64,000 nucleotides of DNA from JAJDTQ01 sp965204235 (GTDB taxonomy: Bacteria > Desulfobacterota > Binatia > UBA9968 > JAJDTQ01): positions 3,348,001-3,412,000 of the forward strand of contig OZ241979.1 of assembly GCA_965204235.1 (NCBI GenBank). The letters are read 5' to 3'. The notes below the pieces were generated by a model. It saw only the letters and a list, made by a program, of their open reading frames with translations, did no database searches and was not told where the DNA came from. Made by a program: the position numbers and the translations under genes. How positions within the stretch are numbered: the first letter of the stretch is position 1; the number at the start of each line of letters is the position of its first letter. Shown piece by piece: positions 16,800 to 24,923 of the stretch.

Positions 16800-17631
16800 G
16801 GCTCTCTTCGCCGGGGTCGTTGCCGCACGCCAGCATCAGGCCTTGCGCCGTCAGCCGCTCGACCAGGGCGTGGCGGGCGTTGCCGCTGGGCGCCGCGGTC
16901 TCCTCCGGGGCCGCGGCCGCACGGCCCCCCGGGGTTTCGCCGCCTTCCCGGGCGTCCGGCTCCGTCCGGGACCATTCCGCGGCCTCTTCCAGCAGCGCGA
17001 ACGCCTCCGGCGCAAGCTCCATGACCGCGGGACGGCGACGCCCGCGTGAAGCCAGGACGGCCAGGTGGAGCGGCCGCGGACGGATCGCCTCCCCGGAGCG
17101 GGCGGACTCGAACAGGGGTCGGACGTCGTGGCCGCAGCGCACCAGCACCGCGCAGGGGTGGGTGCGGCGCCAGAGGTGGGGGGACCGGCTCGGGCGCTGC
17201 GCCATGGCCTCGCGCTCCATGGTTGCGGGACGGAACGTCCGGGCCCGGGACAGGGCCAGCTCGACGGCCGCCACGTCCGCGGTCCACGCAGGCGTCGGCG
17301 GTCGGCGGGCCCAGCGTTCCAGGAAATGGTCGAAGAAGCGCTTGGCGTCCGGGTAGCGCTCGTAGGACCTTGGCGGGCACGCGGCCGCAAAGTCCCGCAC
17401 CACCGCGGGGAAGCGGCGGCCCAGCAGGTTCGCCGTCCGCTCGAAGGTCTGGCGGAGTTTCTTCACCCGTTTGTGGTAGGAGAACTCCGCCTCCAGCCGG
17501 AGGCGCCGGACGTCCATGCCCCGGAGGTCCGGGTCCAGGGCCGCGGACCCGAGTTCTTCCGTCCCGAAGATGAACGCCTGGCTCGTCAGGTGGCGCAGCA
17601 GGTTGGTCTGTCGGTCAATGAGGTTGCGCAT
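16792..17631 (-). CDS. DUF2063/MbnC-like partner of the MNIO enzyme
   Basis: A 279-residue protein. The N-terminal half (LRHLTSQAFIFG, then LEAEFSYHKRVKKLRQTF, ANLLGRRFPAVVRDFAAACP, DAKRFFDHFLERWARRPP, DVAAVELALSRAR) has the helical pattern of the MbnC/BufC/HvfC partner proteins that bind the substrate peptide for DUF692 enzymes. The C-terminal half carries HPCAVLVRCGHDV and a strand-rich part, ending in a low-complexity Ala/Glu/Pro region (about residues 230-260). It overlaps the DUF692 gene by 17 bp, the normal pairing of enzyme and partner. Family assignment rests on pattern and context, moderate certainty. Confidence 0.75.
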   Translation of the reverse strand: MRNLIDRQTNLLRHLTSQAFIFGTEELGSAALDPDLRGMDVRRLRLEAEFSYHKRVKKLRQTFERTANLLGRRFPAVVRDFAAACPPRSYERYPDAKRFFDHFLERWARRPPTPAWTADVAAVELALSRARTFRPATMEREAMAQRPSRSPHLWRRTHPCAVLVRCGHDVRPLFESARSGEAIRPRPLHLAVLASRGRRRPAVMELAPEAFALLEEAAEWSRTEPDAREGGETPGGRAAAAPEETAAPSGNARHALVERLTAQGLMLACGNDPGEESHG

Positions 17632-18487
17632 GGCTTTCCCTCCGGGCGGCGGCCCGCGCCGCCTGCTCGCGCAGGCGCGCCACGTCCGTCAGAAGCTCTT
17701 CCCCCTGCTCATAGCCGTTGTCCCGTTCGAGGATCACCGTCCGCGGGCGTTGCCGCAGGAGCGCGTGCTCCAACAGGTCCAGGGTCTCTTCGGGCACCGG
17801 GTGGCTGTGGTCGTCCGCATGGAACGGCGCATCGAGGTACGGCCGGTGGACCAGGGGCCCGCCCGCGGCGTGGACGTCGGTCACGACGCCCTCGGGCAGC
17901 TCGTCCAGGAACGCCCGGGGGTCGAAGCGGTGGTTCCGGGAGTTGACGTACAGGTTCTCCACGTCCAGCAGCATGCCCACTCCGGTCTCCCGGAACAGCA
18001 GGTTGAAGAACTCGGCGTCGCTCATCTCCCCGTCCGGGAAGTCGAACACGTAGGAGATGTTCTCGATGGAGAACGGCACCGGCAGGCGGGCCTGGACTTG
18101 CCGGATCTTGGGGACGAGCATGTCCGCGGCGGCCCGGTTCCTGGGCACGGGCAACAGGTTGGCGATGTCGATGCCCGGCGCCTTGGTCCAGGCCAGGTGC
18201 TCGCTGTAGGACGGGGTCTCCAGGTCCTCGACGGCCCCGACCACCTCGTCCAGGTACTCTTCGTCCAGGGGCGCGTCGGTGCCGATGGATAGCCCCACTC
18301 CGTGGAGCACCAGCGGTATCCGGTCCACCAGGCCGCGGATCGCCTTGCGGGCGTATTCGCCGCCCTTGACGTAGTGGTCCACCGTCACCTCGAGCACGTC
18401 GAAGCGGTCTAGGTTGGCCAGCGTCCACCGGGCGATGGGAACCCGGAACCCGATGCCGATCAGGGGGGATGTGGATGTGTCGTTCAT
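17615..18487 (-). CDS. DUF692 multinuclear non-heme iron oxidase (MNIO, MbnB/BufB/TglH-like)
   Basis: First gene of the operon, 290 residues. DUF692 enzymes are TIM-barrel di/tri-iron oxidases that modify cysteine-containing peptides (oxazolone-thioamide, thiooxazole and related chemistry). Family signatures seen are LVLHGVGLSIG, YSEHLAWTKAPGIDIANLLP (His ligand region), PFSIENISYVFDFPDGEMSD (Glu/Asn), GVGMLLDVENLYVNSRNH (Asp) and VILERDNGYE (Glu-Arg-Asp). The HLAGH and DTHD motifs of the canonical family are altered to VHAAGGPLV and FHADDHSHPV, so this is a divergent member. The ATG at 18485-18487 has no strong ribosome site. No cysteine-rich precursor frame was found next to it. Confidence 0.88.
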   Translation of the reverse strand: MNDTSTSPLIGIGFRVPIARWTLANLDRFDVLEVTVDHYVKGGEYARKAIRGLVDRIPLVLHGVGLSIGTDAPLDEEYLDEVVGAVEDLETPSYSEHLAWTKAPGIDIANLLPVPRNRAAADMLVPKIRQVQARLPVPFSIENISYVFDFPDGEMSDAEFFNLLFRETGVGMLLDVENLYVNSRNHRFDPRAFLDELPEGVVTDVHAAGGPLVHRPYLDAPFHADDHSHPVPEETLDLLEHALLRQRPRTVILERDNGYEQGEELLTDVARLREQAARAAARRESHAQPH

Positions 18488-18709
18488 GCAGTCTCCCTGC
18501 GCCGCCGCCGGCGGAAGCTCCCGGACGGTCCGGTGGCCCCGCGTCGGACTTGCGCGGTCGCCGCCCCGGCCTCTCCGGGGGCGTTGGCCACCCCGTCATC
18601 GTTGGCCACCCCGTCATTCCCGCGAAAGCGGGAATCCCGTCGCCCTCGCCTCTCCAGGGGGCGTTGGCCTCTACAGGGATACTAATCGAACGGTCGGCCC
18701 GGAACTTTA
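18488..18709. repeat. repeat-filled upstream region of the MNIO operon, with REP hairpin
   Basis: Two direct 18-bp units GTTGGCCACCCCGTCATC (18583-18600 and from 18601, the second ending differently) run into the common REP ATTCCCGCGAAAGCGGGAAT (8-bp stem, GAAA loop, about 18616-18635). CTCTCC...GGGGGCGTTGGCC occurs at about 18571 and again at 18650. On the minus strand an open frame runs through these repeats and ends in an ATGA overlap with the MNIO start, but it contains no cysteine and no recognisable leader. Confidence 0.6.
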
Positions 18710-18803
18710 GGAACGTCGGAACAATTTCGGCTCGAGTCCCTCTCCTCCGGGGGGCGCGTCCTTCGACTTCGCTTCGCTACGCTCAGGACGAACGTGGATC
18801 TTC
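18710..18803 (-). repeat. interspersed palindromic repeat family A, copy 2
   Basis: Begins GGAACGTCGGAACAATTTCG and carries the full core in reverse orientation (GTCCTTCGACTTCGCTTCGC through AGGACGAACG). The right end is shortened and merges into a family B fragment starting CTTCCGGCTTTCGTGTGGG. Confidence 0.75.
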
Positions 18804-18878
18804 GGGTTCTTCCGGCTTTCGTGTGGGCGGGGTGTCACGGGTGTACGTGCAAGCAGGGTGTCACGGGGTAGCGTACCC
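18804..18878. repeat. family B repeat fragment, split by the IS4 element
   Basis: CTTCCGGCTTTCGTGTGGGC is the reverse-complement start of family B (compare 20291-20377). After GGGTGTCACGGGGTAGCG the sequence is cut by the IS and seems to resume at 20244 with TTCCCTGACCCTCCCC. An uninterrupted version of this junction is visible at 35452-35520. Confidence 0.55.
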
Positions 18879-20243
18879 CATAGGCGCTAACTTGTTTTTG
18901 ATTAGTAGGAGAAGTAGCGAGCCAACTGAGGGATACGGCGTTTTGGGGGTTCGGCGAGGGAGTGGGAGATGTGGTTCCATTCCGAGAGGATCCGGGACAG
19001 GGGGATGTGTGGATCGATGGTATTTTTGACCTGGTTGAGGAGGAAGTGGAAGTCTCTCCGGGGGCTATGAGGGCGAAGTTGTCTCCAGGTGGTATCCCCA
19101 GGGGGAAACGGCAGTGGCGTGATGGATGAGCTTTTCCACCAGCAGGGCCACGAGCATCTTGCCGTAGAGCCAGGCCTTGGCGCTTTCGTCGTTGTATTTG
19201 GGCAGGTGGCCCAATTGGGCCAGGGACTTGAAGCGCTTGAAGACCAGTTCCACCTGCCAGCGGATACGATACCATTCCAGGACATCCGCAGTGGGGAAGG
19301 TATTTTCGGGAAACGTGGTGAACAGGAGGATGTAGTGAGCGAAGGCGAGGGTTTCGGGCTGGGGACGCTTGCCGGTTTTCGCGGCTGCCTTGCGCAAGCG
19401 CTTCTGCGCCATCCGGGTGGCTTCCTGTGTCTTTCGCACTGCGCAGACCCGTCCGGCCACCGTCTCGCCCTGGGGGGTCTCGATTCGGGCCGGCCATTCC
19501 CCCACCATGCCCACCCGCTTGAGCGAGGAGACCACCGCAAGCAGATCCAGGGGCTTGCCCCGAATCGTCTGCAAGGGCAAAGCCCCGGTGTTCACCCTTA
19601 CGGTCACATGGCCCCCCGAAGACGCCACGTGGCCGATGTCACCAGCCCGCGAATAGCCCCGGTCCGCTATCAGGTAGTCCCCTTCCTCCACCGGAAACCG
19701 CTGCAACGACTCTCCCGTGCCCTCACCCCGGGCCTCCGTCAGCTTGAAAAAGTCACACGTCAGAGACGGAAGCCGCACGCTGTAGTGCAGCCGCCACAAG
19801 GACCCCGACTTCCCAGGCTCCTTCACCGTGGTGGCGTCCACTGCCCGCACCTGAAACTCCCCCTCCTTCCCTTGCAGCATACCCTGTTCCCGAAACAGCT
19901 TCACACACAACCCGTGCAACCACTCCCGCGACTTCTTCAACCGCTTCAGCAACCCCACATCCGACAGTTCCGCCAACCCCCCTTCCCGCGCTCGCACCAC
20001 CGTCTCCCGCAACGAGTGCCCACATCCCACATGCAGCAGAAGCGTCCGCAGCAGCTTCTCCACCGATTTGTCCTTGCGCAATCCCTTCAACGCTCCCGTC
20101 TCCTCCGCCAACTCCTCCCAATCCCCCGGCAGCAACCCCGTCAACAACTCCCAGTCCTCTCGCAACTTGCTTCCCCTCCCTCACTCTTGCTAATCTCCCC
20201 TCTTCATACAGTATCTGTCATGAAAAACAAGTTAGCGCCTATG
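18879..20243 (-). mobile_element. IS4-type insertion sequence, 1365 bp
   Basis: Perfect 21-bp terminal inverted repeats begin CATAGGCGCTAACTTGTTTT at 18879 and end AAACAAGTTAGCGCCTATG at 20243. A single DDE transposase gene reads on the minus strand. No clear target-site duplication is seen (GTACCCC on the left, TTCCCTG on the right). The element has inserted into repeat DNA between the MNIO operon and the alpha/beta hydrolase gene and may have separated the operon from upstream sequence. Confidence 0.85.
18902..20165 (-). pseudogene. IS4-family transposase, frameshifted near its C-terminus
   Basis: The main frame (19065-20165, 366 residues) has the DDE residues in VRAVDATTVKEPG, YLIADRGYSRAG and YRIRWQVELVFKRFKSLAQ (YREK-type motif). 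It then stops at LETTSPS, while the expected C-terminus (LRPHSPRRDFHFLLNQVKN and SRILSEWNHISHSLAEPPKR) continues in the +1 frame down to 18902. The shift lies near a TTTCCCCCTGGGG stretch around 19105. Either a one-base deletion inactivated it or frameshifting restores the tail; the first is more likely. Confidence 0.75.
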
Positions 20244-20290
20244 TTCCCTGACCCTCCCCCTCAAGGGGGGAGGGCATCGGAGTCCTCTGC

Positions 20291-20377
20291 GATGCCGAAC
20301 CGAGGACGGCAAGGTGGGGATCGGACCTCATGGCGTGGGAGGGGAGTGGGACAACCCACACGAAAGCCGGAAGCGCC
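20291..20377 (+). repeat. interspersed repeat family B, copy 1
   Basis: Runs from GATGCCGAACCGAGGACGGC to ACCCACACGAAAGCCGG. Related copies are at 31079-31176 (reverse) and 37076-37170. Directly before it, CCTCCCCCTCAAGGGGGGAG (about 20256) forms a perfect small hairpin also seen at 35500. No gene lies between the IS and 20456. Confidence 0.65.
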
Positions 20378-20455
20378 ACATTTCCGAACGGTTCGAGATC
20401 CAGGACGCCAGGGAACGGACGGACCGTTCCGCTTCGAACGAAGGAGGGTAGTCGT

Positions 20456-21274
20456 ATGATGTTAAGGGAGTGCGAAGTTACCGTAGATGGCCTCAGGATC
20501 CGTTACCTGGAGGAGGGGGAGGGTTCCGGCGCGCCGGTGGTCATGGTGCACGGAGCTTCCCTGGGTTCGTCCGCGGACGTGTTCGACGCCAACATGCGCA
20601 GCCTCGCGCAGGCCGGGTTCCGGGCGCTGGCCTACGACCAGCCCGGCTTCGGCCTGTCGGACAACCCCGAGGACTACACGCTGGCCTACCGGACCGCTTT
20701 CCTGCCGCGGTTCATGAGCGCGGTGGGCGCCGAGCAGGCCGCGCTCATCGGCCACTCCCAGGGCGGCGGCATCGTGGTCCAGACCGCCCTGGACCACCCC
20801 GGGCGGGTGACCAAGGTGGTGGTGGTGTGCAGCGGCACTCTGTTGCAGGGCCTGCCGGGCTTCCCGGAGCCGGCCCGCGCCGCGGCGCCCCGTAAAGGGC
20901 CTCCCACCTGGGAGGACACCCGCAGGCTCCTGCAGTCCAACCTGTCCCACAGGGAGATGATCACGGCGCGAGTCGTGGAGAAGCGCCACCGCATGAGCCT
21001 GGGCAAGAACGTGGAGGCGTTCCAGGAGCGGTACCGGGCGGTGGAGCCCGAGAGGACCGGCCCCCGCCTGTGGGAGCGGCTTCCGGAGGTGCGCGCGCCG
21101 TTGCAGCTGATCTACGGCGGAAGGGACCGCAACCAGGCGGCCGAGAGGTGCGAGGCCCTGCAGCAACGGATGCCGGAGCTCCGGCTCCAGATGATCGACA
21201 GGGCGGGCCACCTGCTCATGTGGGACTCGCCCGAGACCTATGAGGCCCTGGTCTTGGACTTCCTGAAGGAATAG
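20456..21274 (+). CDS. alpha/beta-fold hydrolase (meta-cleavage-product hydrolase-like)
   Basis: A 272-residue cytosolic serine hydrolase. The oxyanion region is VVMVHGASLGSSADVF, the nucleophile elbow GHSQGG (about residue 103), the acid in YGGRDRNQAAE and the catalytic His in DRAGHLLMWDSPE. The order and size resemble C-C bond hydrolases of aromatic degradation and related esterases; substrate cannot be read from sequence. ATG at 20456 follows AAGGAGGG at 20441-20448 and is chosen over longer in-frame starts inside the repeat. Repeat copy 3 begins 2 bp after the stop codon. Confidence 0.88.
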   Translation: MMLRECEVTVDGLRIRYLEEGEGSGAPVVMVHGASLGSSADVFDANMRSLAQAGFRALAYDQPGFGLSDNPEDYTLAYRTAFLPRFMSAVGAEQAALIGHSQGGGIVVQTALDHPGRVTKVVVVCSGTLLQGLPGFPEPARAAAPRKGPPTWEDTRRLLQSNLSHREMITARVVEKRHRMSLGKNVEAFQERYRAVEPERTGPRLWERLPEVRAPLQLIYGGRDRNQAAERCEALQQRMPELRLQMIDRAGHLLMWDSPETYEALVLDFLKE

Positions 21275-21275
21275 G

Positions 21276-21345
21276 GGAAACTCCGGACGATTGCCCTCGT
21301 TCGTCCTGAGCGTAGCGAAGCGAAGTCGAAGGACGCGCTTTTCCA
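21276..21345 (+). repeat. interspersed palindromic repeat family A, copy 3 (truncated)
   Basis: Begins GGAAACTCCGGACGATTGCC right after the hydrolase stop and contains the complete forward core (21299-21338). The right arm is replaced by CCAGGCTCTTCCGGCTTTC, a family B-like end. Confidence 0.8.
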
Positions 21346-21404
21346 GGCTCTTCCGGCTTTCCTGCGGGTAAGGCAGGATGGGGCGTAGGCGCGGCGGCCC
21401 GCGC

Positions 21405-23636
21405 CTACGCCCCCGGCCCGAAGTCCTGCACCGGCTCGCTCTCGTCGCTCAGTTCCGGGCAGAAGGTGTCCACCTGGAGCAGCGCGGCGCAGCCGGGGCA
21501 GTAGTACTCGACGAAGCAGGCGATGTACGGTTCCCCGGAGGGGGTCGTCTGCCCGGACAGCTCCTCCAGGTCGCGCTTCCGCCTGAGGGCGTAGCGCTTG
21601 TAGTTGTCGCCGGCTCGGCAGTAGCAGTGGCCGCACCGGGTGCAGCGGACCACCTCGCGGTCGCCTTCCCACACGATGGCCAGGCACGGATGGAACCGCA
21701 GCGCCTCCGTGCCTGCGGGCGCGGGTTGCGGTCCGTCGGGAAGCGCGCACGCGGCCCCGGCCAGGGGCGCGCCCTGGGCCCGGCGCTCGGCGAGTATGGC
21801 TTCCCGCCTGTCGGCCGTGGCCCGGGAGTCCACGGCTCCCGCTTCGGTCACCACCACCCCGAACACCTCCTCTGCGATGCGGCGCGAGGCGACGCCCACC
21901 CGGACGTCGCGCCGGACCTTCTCGGGGTCCCGCTCCAGCGGGTCGCCGAAGCCGCCGCCCCCGCCCACGAAGTCGGCCACGATGCAGTACTCCGGCAGCG
22001 GTACCCGGCCCTGGAGTTGCGCGGGGTGGGCCCGCACGCCCCAGCCCTCGCTTTCCAGTTGCCCCGGCCGGACGGGGTATTCGCCGCGGCGCAGCCGCTG
22101 CATCAGGGATTCGCCGTCGGTGTGGAACACCGCCCGCACCCCGCCGATGCCGGTGGGGTAGCCGCCGAACAGTCCGGCTCCCTCGGGCAGGCAGCCGTAG
22201 GGCGGGTAGTTCACGCTACAGTCCCGGCTGCCATAGACCATGTAGATCCGGTAGCTGCCGGCGCCTCCGGTGTTCTTGCCGGCGCCGCCCCCGTCCACGT
22301 GGTGGTTGCGGGTGAAATAGACGAACGGGTACTGCATCTCGATGCGCTCGATGTCGCTGATGCCGCCGCCGGGGATGTTCATGTTCCCGCCGCAGTGGAC
22401 GCCGTCCCGCAGCGGCGTGGCCCCGAGGCCGGCGCCGTGCCCGTCGTAGAGGCCCTGGGCGGTGACCAGCCCCTCCCGGTTGTGGCCGCCGTAGAAGGCC
22501 AACGGTCCGCCGCTGTACCAGATGCCTTGCCACGCCGCGTTGATGTCCTCGTACCCGCCGCTGTAGAGCATGCGCGCAATGCAGTCGCTCAGGGCCACCT
22601 TGGCGGTCACTCCCACGGCCGGAGCGTTGCCGCACGCCGCGGGGAAGCGGCAGTTGAGGATGCTGCCCTCCGGTACGGTGACCGCGACGGGCTGGAACTT
22701 GCCGTCGCTCCAGGGGACGTCCCAGAAGAGGAAGTCCGTCAACGCCACCGCCAACTGCGCCATGGTGCCGGCCAGAGTGGAGTTGGAGGTGTCGTTCATC
22801 TGGCCGCTGGTGCCGCTGAAGTCGAGGCGCATCTCATCGGCCCTCTTCTCCAGCCGGCACACCACGTGGTAGGGCTTTACGCCGCCGCCCTTGCGGTCCC
22901 AGGCGGTGCCGGGGACCACGGAGGTCCACACCCCGTCCGGCAGGCTCCGCAGCCGGGCCCGGGCCATGCGCTCGGAGTCCTCGATGACCTTCTTCCCCGC
23001 CAGCTCCACGAAGTCCATGCCGAACTTGTCCACCAACTCCAGGAAACCCCTGGCGCACACGTTGTTGGAGGCCACCTGCGAGCGCACGTCCTGCCCCACG
23101 TACTCCGGGTCCCGGCACTGCTGCGTCAGGCACCGGAAGACGTCCTCCCGGAACTCGCCCTTCTCCACCACCTTGGCGCCCTGGATGCGGATGCCTTCGT
23201 GGTAGATCTCCGTGGCCACGCCGCGCAGCGAGCCGCCGGTGTCCGCGGTGTGGATGCTGGACGCGATCCAGTGGGTCAGCGCGCCCCGGTGGAAGACCGG
23301 CTTCATGATCAGCATGTCGTAGGTGTGGGCGCCGGCCACGTAGGGGTCGTTGAAGAAGAGCTGGTCGCCGTCGAAGAACCCCGGACTCTCGCCGTACCAC
23401 TCGATGACCTTCCTGATGGCGTCCGAGGTGGCCGCGGCGAACCGCAGGTGGCCGGAGCACGCCAGGATCATCACCCCCTCCGCGGTATAGAACGAGGCCA
23501 TGCACTCGCCCCCCTGGGACACGATGGGGGAGGCGGTGACCTTCTGGATGGACGACCGGCCTTCCTCGCCGATGGCCCACAGCCGGTGCAGGAACATCTC
23601 GTACCGGACGGGGTCCAGGTCGCTCGCGTCCGCCAT
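21405..23636 (-). CDS. hydantoinase B/acetone carboxylase alpha-like protein fused to an AcxC-like zinc domain
   Basis: A 743-residue protein. Residues ~1-590 are a HyuB/hydantoinase B module (LFFNDPYVAGAHTYDMLIMKPVF, LRLDFSGTSGQMNDTSNSTL-type segment, FPAACGNAPAVGVTAKVAL, GGGGGFGDPLERDP). The last ~130 residues resemble the gamma subunit of acetone carboxylase: FHPCLAIVWEGDREVVRCTR, CGHCYCRAGDNYKRYAL and YYCPGCAALLQVDTFCPE, with paired cysteines for zinc. HyuB proteins normally work with an ATP-binding HyuA subunit, which is not adjacent here. It lies 21 bp downstream of the amidohydrolase gene on the same strand, likely one operon. Substrate unknown, perhaps a carboxylation or amide-ring hydrolysis. 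Confidence 0.85.
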   Translation of the reverse strand: MADASDLDPVRYEMFLHRLWAIGEEGRSSIQKVTASPIVSQGGECMASFYTAEGVMILACSGHLRFAAATSDAIRKVIEWYGESPGFFDGDQLFFNDPYVAGAHTYDMLIMKPVFHRGALTHWIASSIHTADTGGSLRGVATEIYHEGIRIQGAKVVEKGEFREDVFRCLTQQCRDPEYVGQDVRSQVASNNVCARGFLELVDKFGMDFVELAGKKVIEDSERMARARLRSLPDGVWTSVVPGTAWDRKGGGVKPYHVVCRLEKRADEMRLDFSGTSGQMNDTSNSTLAGTMAQLAVALTDFLFWDVPWSDGKFQPVAVTVPEGSILNCRFPAACGNAPAVGVTAKVALSDCIARMLYSGGYEDINAAWQGIWYSGGPLAFYGGHNREGLVTAQGLYDGHGAGLGATPLRDGVHCGGNMNIPGGGISDIERIEMQYPFVYFTRNHHVDGGGAGKNTGGAGSYRIYMVYGSRDCSVNYPPYGCLPEGAGLFGGYPTGIGGVRAVFHTDGESLMQRLRRGEYPVRPGQLESEGWGVRAHPAQLQGRVPLPEYCIVADFVGGGGGFGDPLERDPEKVRRDVRVGVASRRIAEEVFGVVVTEAGAVDSRATADRREAILAERRAQGAPLAGAACALPDGPQPAPAGTEALRFHPCLAIVWEGDREVVRCTRCGHCYCRAGDNYKRYALRRKRDLEELSGQTTPSGEPYIACFVEYYCPGCAALLQVDTFCPELSDESEPVQDFGPGA

Positions 23637-23657
23637 GCGCCAACCTCCCGTTGCAGG

Positions 23658-24734
23658 TTACCGGAGCGCGTACAGCTCCGCGGGGTTGTCGTAGAGGATG
23701 CGCGAGACGCTGGCCGGGTCCAGGGACTCGCGCCGCCGGAGCAACTGGAGAGCGTGGATCTCGGTGGAGGAGTCGGCGTGGCCGTAGTCCGTGCCCATCA
23801 CCAGGCGGTCGTCCCCCACGTACTCGATGACGTGCTCCAGGTCGTCGTTCGTCTGGCACGCCACCCAGATGTGGTTGTCCGCGAGTATGCGCTCCTCGAG
23901 CCTGCCGCCGCGCCGTTCCACCCGGCGCCGCAGGTCGTTGATGAGGTAGGGCAGCCAACCCGCGCTCAGTTCGATGATGCCCCAGCGCAGCTTCGGGAAC
24001 CGCTCCGGCAAGTCCGACATGACCAGCAGGTGGAACGCGCCCAGGCCCACGAACTTGTTCCGCTGGTAACCGCACAGCGGCCTCCCCCAGATCCGGTCCA
24101 TGTCCGGGCTGCTGGTGCCCGAGTGTATGCACACGGGCATGTCCAGGTCGCTGGCTTCCTGGTAGAGAGGGAAGAAGTCCGGGTCGTCGAGCAGCCGGTT
24201 GCGGTAGTCGAGTCCGGGGACGTTGACCGCCACCGCGCCGTTGTCCCTGGCCGTGCGCAGCTCCCGCCGGGCCTCCGGGATGTCGCTGACCGGGACCACC
24301 GCGGCCCAGCGGAACCTTCCGGCGCCGCGGCGGTGGATGTCCGCCATCCAGCGGTTGTAGCTCCGGCACAGGGCGGTCTCGACCTCGGGCCGGTCCGTGA
24401 GCGGGTGCACCCACAGGGTGGGGTAGAGGACCTGGATGTCCGTGCCGAGCTCGTCCATGTGGGCCACCCGGGCGTCCACGTCCAGCATGTACTTGGCCTT
24501 GAGGTCCAGCGGGACGTTGTCGATGAAGGTGCCGGTGATGGCGTCGCTCCGGGCGCCGCCCCCGGGCCACGGGGTGCCGACCTTGCGGTCGCCGATGACC
24601 CAGTACTTGAGCAGCTCGCCCGTCTCCAGCCGTTCGTAAACCGCCCCCGGCTTGTATTCCCGCTCGGAGGGCGCAAGGTATTCCCAAGTCTCGTCTATTT
24701 CCACCACGTGGGCGTCGGCGTCGATGGTTGGCAT
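23658..24734 (-). CDS. amidohydrolase-2 family metal hydrolase/decarboxylase
   Basis: A 358-residue TIM-barrel protein of the amidohydrolase-2 (ACMSD/gamma-resorcylate decarboxylase) family. The N-terminal metal motif is IDADAHVVE, the middle histidine is in MPVCIHSGTSSP and the late acid in VMGTDYGHADSS; NPAELYAL is the usual C-terminal helix. ATG at 24732-24734 follows GGGAGGGGAAC. It is the first gene of a two-gene operon with the HyuB-AcxC fusion. Such proteins are often decarboxylases; activity is inference. Confidence 0.87.
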   Translation of the reverse strand: MPTIDADAHVVEIDETWEYLAPSEREYKPGAVYERLETGELLKYWVIGDRKVGTPWPGGGARSDAITGTFIDNVPLDLKAKYMLDVDARVAHMDELGTDIQVLYPTLWVHPLTDRPEVETALCRSYNRWMADIHRRGAGRFRWAAVVPVSDIPEARRELRTARDNGAVAVNVPGLDYRNRLLDDPDFFPLYQEASDLDMPVCIHSGTSSPDMDRIWGRPLCGYQRNKFVGLGAFHLLVMSDLPERFPKLRWGIIELSAGWLPYLINDLRRRVERRGGRLEERILADNHIWVACQTNDDLEHVIEYVGDDRLVMGTDYGHADSSTEIHALQLLRRRESLDPASVSRILYDNPAELYALR

Positions 24735-24811
24735 GTTCCCCTCCCGGCTTGCAGGCCCGGTCCGCGAGCGACGCGGGTCAGTTCGCCACAATCGCGGGTT
24801 CCTGTCAAACT

Positions 24812-24912
24812 GGAGGATGTCCGGACGATTCCGGCTGGGCGCCCTCCCTCCTGGGGGAGGGCGCCCTTCGACTTCGCTTCGCTACGCTCAGGACGAACGG
24901 GATGGTTTCGGG
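24812..24912 (-). repeat. interspersed palindromic repeat family A, copy 4
   Basis: Begins near GGATGTCCGGACGATTCCGG and includes the reverse core CCTTCGACTTCGCTTCGCTA to AGGACGAACG. An internal hairpin GCCCTCCC...GGGAGGGC extends the palindrome. It ends just before the ribosome site of the lipoprotein gene. Confidence 0.75.
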
Positions 24913-24923
24913 AGGAGGATTCC

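Noticed and set aside
17709..18617. Long minus-strand frame overlapping the MNIO gene (begins MTGWPTMTGWPTPPERPG)
   Set aside because: It is an alternate frame of the DUF692 gene, its start is in tandem/REP repeats, and its Pro/Arg-rich sequence is typical of GC-rich shadow frames.
18583..18640. Possible CRISPR-like array from repeated 18-bp units
   Set aside because: Only two units, no spacers, and no cas genes in the window.
18484..18660. Open frame ending in ATGA overlap with the MNIO start as a candidate precursor peptide
   Set aside because: No cysteine, no leader-like region and mostly made of REP and tandem repeat DNA; kept only as a question in the findings.
21378..24923. Very long plus-strand frame antisense to the HyuB-AcxC and amidohydrolase genes
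   Set aside because: Antisense shadow rich in His/Pro/Val/Arg; only its last 92 codons form the real lipoprotein.
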